A stretch of DNA of 5,432 bases from Paludibacter sp. (GTDB taxonomy: Bacteria; Bacteroidota; Bacteroidia; Bacteroidales; Paludibacteraceae), in NCBI GenBank assembly GCA_031284665.1, contig JAITXR010000039.1:1-5432 (forward strand). Direction: 5' to 3'. Position 1 is the stretch's first letter. Each line of letters begins with the position of its first letter. Positions 5,182 through 5,432 of the stretch are shown here, piece by piece. Under the pieces are notes generated by a model. That model ran no database searches and had not been told where the DNA came from. It saw nothing but the letters and a program-made list of their open reading frames with translations. The position numbers and the translations under genes are program-made.

Positions 5182-5247
5182 CGAACAGATTCCTCATTCT
5201 TCGGAACCAACGGTCATCGACCAGAGGGAGATAATGACAACCCCCTT
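5182..5247. repeat. palindrome-like segment resembling another dispersed repeat
   Basis: This contains ttcc and ggaa at 5191-5205 and gtcat/atgac at 5213-5238 around cgaccagagggag. From memory, similar imperfect palindromes with GTCAT, CGACC and GGGAGA recur between genes in many Bacteroidetes genomes. If so, the island is a mosaic of at least three repeat types. There is no coding signal. Confidence 0.4.
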
Positions 5248-5326
5248 CTCGTAACTTGTAACTTGTAACTCGTAACTTGTTTACTCGTTTACTCGTTTAC
5301 TCGTTTACTTTAAAACTCGTTTACTT
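5248..5326 (+). repeat. right inverted arm: GTAACT[TC] x4 and GTTTACTC x3 plus partial units
   Basis: The four 7-base units GTAACTT, GTAACTT, GTAACTC and GTAACTT (5251-5278) are followed by GTTTACTC three times (5279-5302), GTTTACTT (5303-5310), a short AT insertion and one further GTTTACTT (5319-5326). It mirrors the left arm at 4869-4928. It ends 9 bases before the next start codon, so it makes up the leader of that gene. Confidence 0.92.
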
Positions 5327-5335
5327 AAAAATACT

Positions 5336-5432
5336 ATGAACAAAGAAACACAAACTCGCCTGTTAGGGCTAAAATCTATCATTGGCAACACGCCGATGCT
5401 GAAAATTGACTATGAATATAAGGGCAAACCGC
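5336..5432 (+). CDS. cysteine synthase-like PLP enzyme (N-terminal fragment)
   Basis: Only the first 32 codons lie in the window; the gene continues past the right edge. The protein starts MNKETQTRLLGLKSIIGNTP and continues MLKIDYEYKGKP. The IGNTPML stretch is the N-terminal signature of the fold-type-II PLP family (cysteine synthase, cystathionine beta-synthase; usually IGNTPLV). The PLP lysine is beyond the edge. I recall similar Bacteroidales proteins annotated as PLP-dependent cysteine synthase family members. Cysteine synthase makes cysteine from O-acetylserine and sulfide, but a family member may use other substrates. The upstream DNA is the repeat island, and no consensus promoter is seen in the final 90 bases, so expression may depend on read-through from the aminotransferase gene. 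Confidence 0.75.
   Translation, partial: MNKETQTRLLGLKSIIGNTPMLKIDYEYKGKP

Larger units (their letters stand above)
4857..5326. repeat. composite repeat island between two PLP-enzyme genes
   Basis: The 473-base gap between the aminotransferase stop and the cysteine synthase-like start is almost wholly repeat. The order is: 8-base repeats, 7-base repeats, REP-like unit, linker, REP-like unit, a palindrome-like segment, then 7-base and 8-base repeats in inverted orientation. The layout (inverted arms about 60 bases long, GC-rich core, no open frame of note) resembles a non-autonomous element such as a MITE or an assembly of REP-type sequences. No target-site duplication or transposase is visible. 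The array begins at the aminotransferase stop: cagtaaac at 4857-4864, containing its TAA, resembles one degenerate GAGTAAAC unit. Confidence 0.7.

Noticed and set aside
2720..5432. A cysteine-linked cluster (tRNA-Cys, CAPC oxidoreductase, cysteine synthase-like gene)
   Set aside because: The genes are on different strands with their own promoters or terminators. The shared cysteine theme looks coincidental.

Overview
The window looks like a chromosomal segment of a Bacteroidota (Bacteroidetes) bacterium, probably Bacteroidales-like. The intergenic DNA is very AT-rich, there are no clear Shine-Dalgarno sequences, and two sites match the Bacteroidetes -7 promoter box TAnnTTTG exactly. There are two short lipoproteins of a kind common in this phylum, a carboxynorspermidine/carboxyspermidine decarboxylase (nspC), and an aminotransferase that begins MALVNE like the Bacteroides LL-diaminopimelate aminotransferases. 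The assignment rests on recognition, not on a search.

Layout. At 1-142 there is the possible tail of an upstream membrane protein and a leader. At 143-1326 two small lipoprotein genes of unrecognised function lie in tandem, probably one transcript; they share a near-identical 5' leader and signal-peptide coding stretch, but their mature parts look unrelated. A strong bidirectional terminator (1338-1380) separates them from the convergent nspC (1411-2547, minus). A promoter region with a heptamer repeat then leads into tRNA-Cys(GCA) (2720-2790) and its terminator (2801-2840). That terminator also faces a convergent TlpA-like thiol-disulfide oxidoreductase (2882-3466, minus). From the divergent intergenic region 3467-3620 a LL-diaminopimelate aminotransferase (DapL) homologue runs rightward (3621-4862). 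The window ends inside the first codons of a cysteine synthase-like fold-type-II PLP enzyme (from 5336).

Two things stand out. First, the DapL homologue keeps an intact 413-codon frame, the Schiff-base lysine and the substrate-carboxylate arginine, but has replaced most other residues that contact PLP and substrate in this family. It may be a repurposed paralogue or a pseudoenzyme. Second, the 473 bases between it and the cysteine synthase-like gene form a composite repeat island. Two mirror-image arms made of 7-base and 8-base microrepeats enclose two near-perfect copies of a ~95-base, GC-rich, hairpin-forming REP-like unit, plus a segment resembling another dispersed palindrome. The right arm ends 9 bases before the next start codon.

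The genes do not make one pathway. nspC belongs to polyamine synthesis. The two adjacent PLP-enzyme genes at the right end may form a functional pair. The rest are ordinary housekeeping or envelope genes. No CRISPR array, transposase or phage gene is visible.
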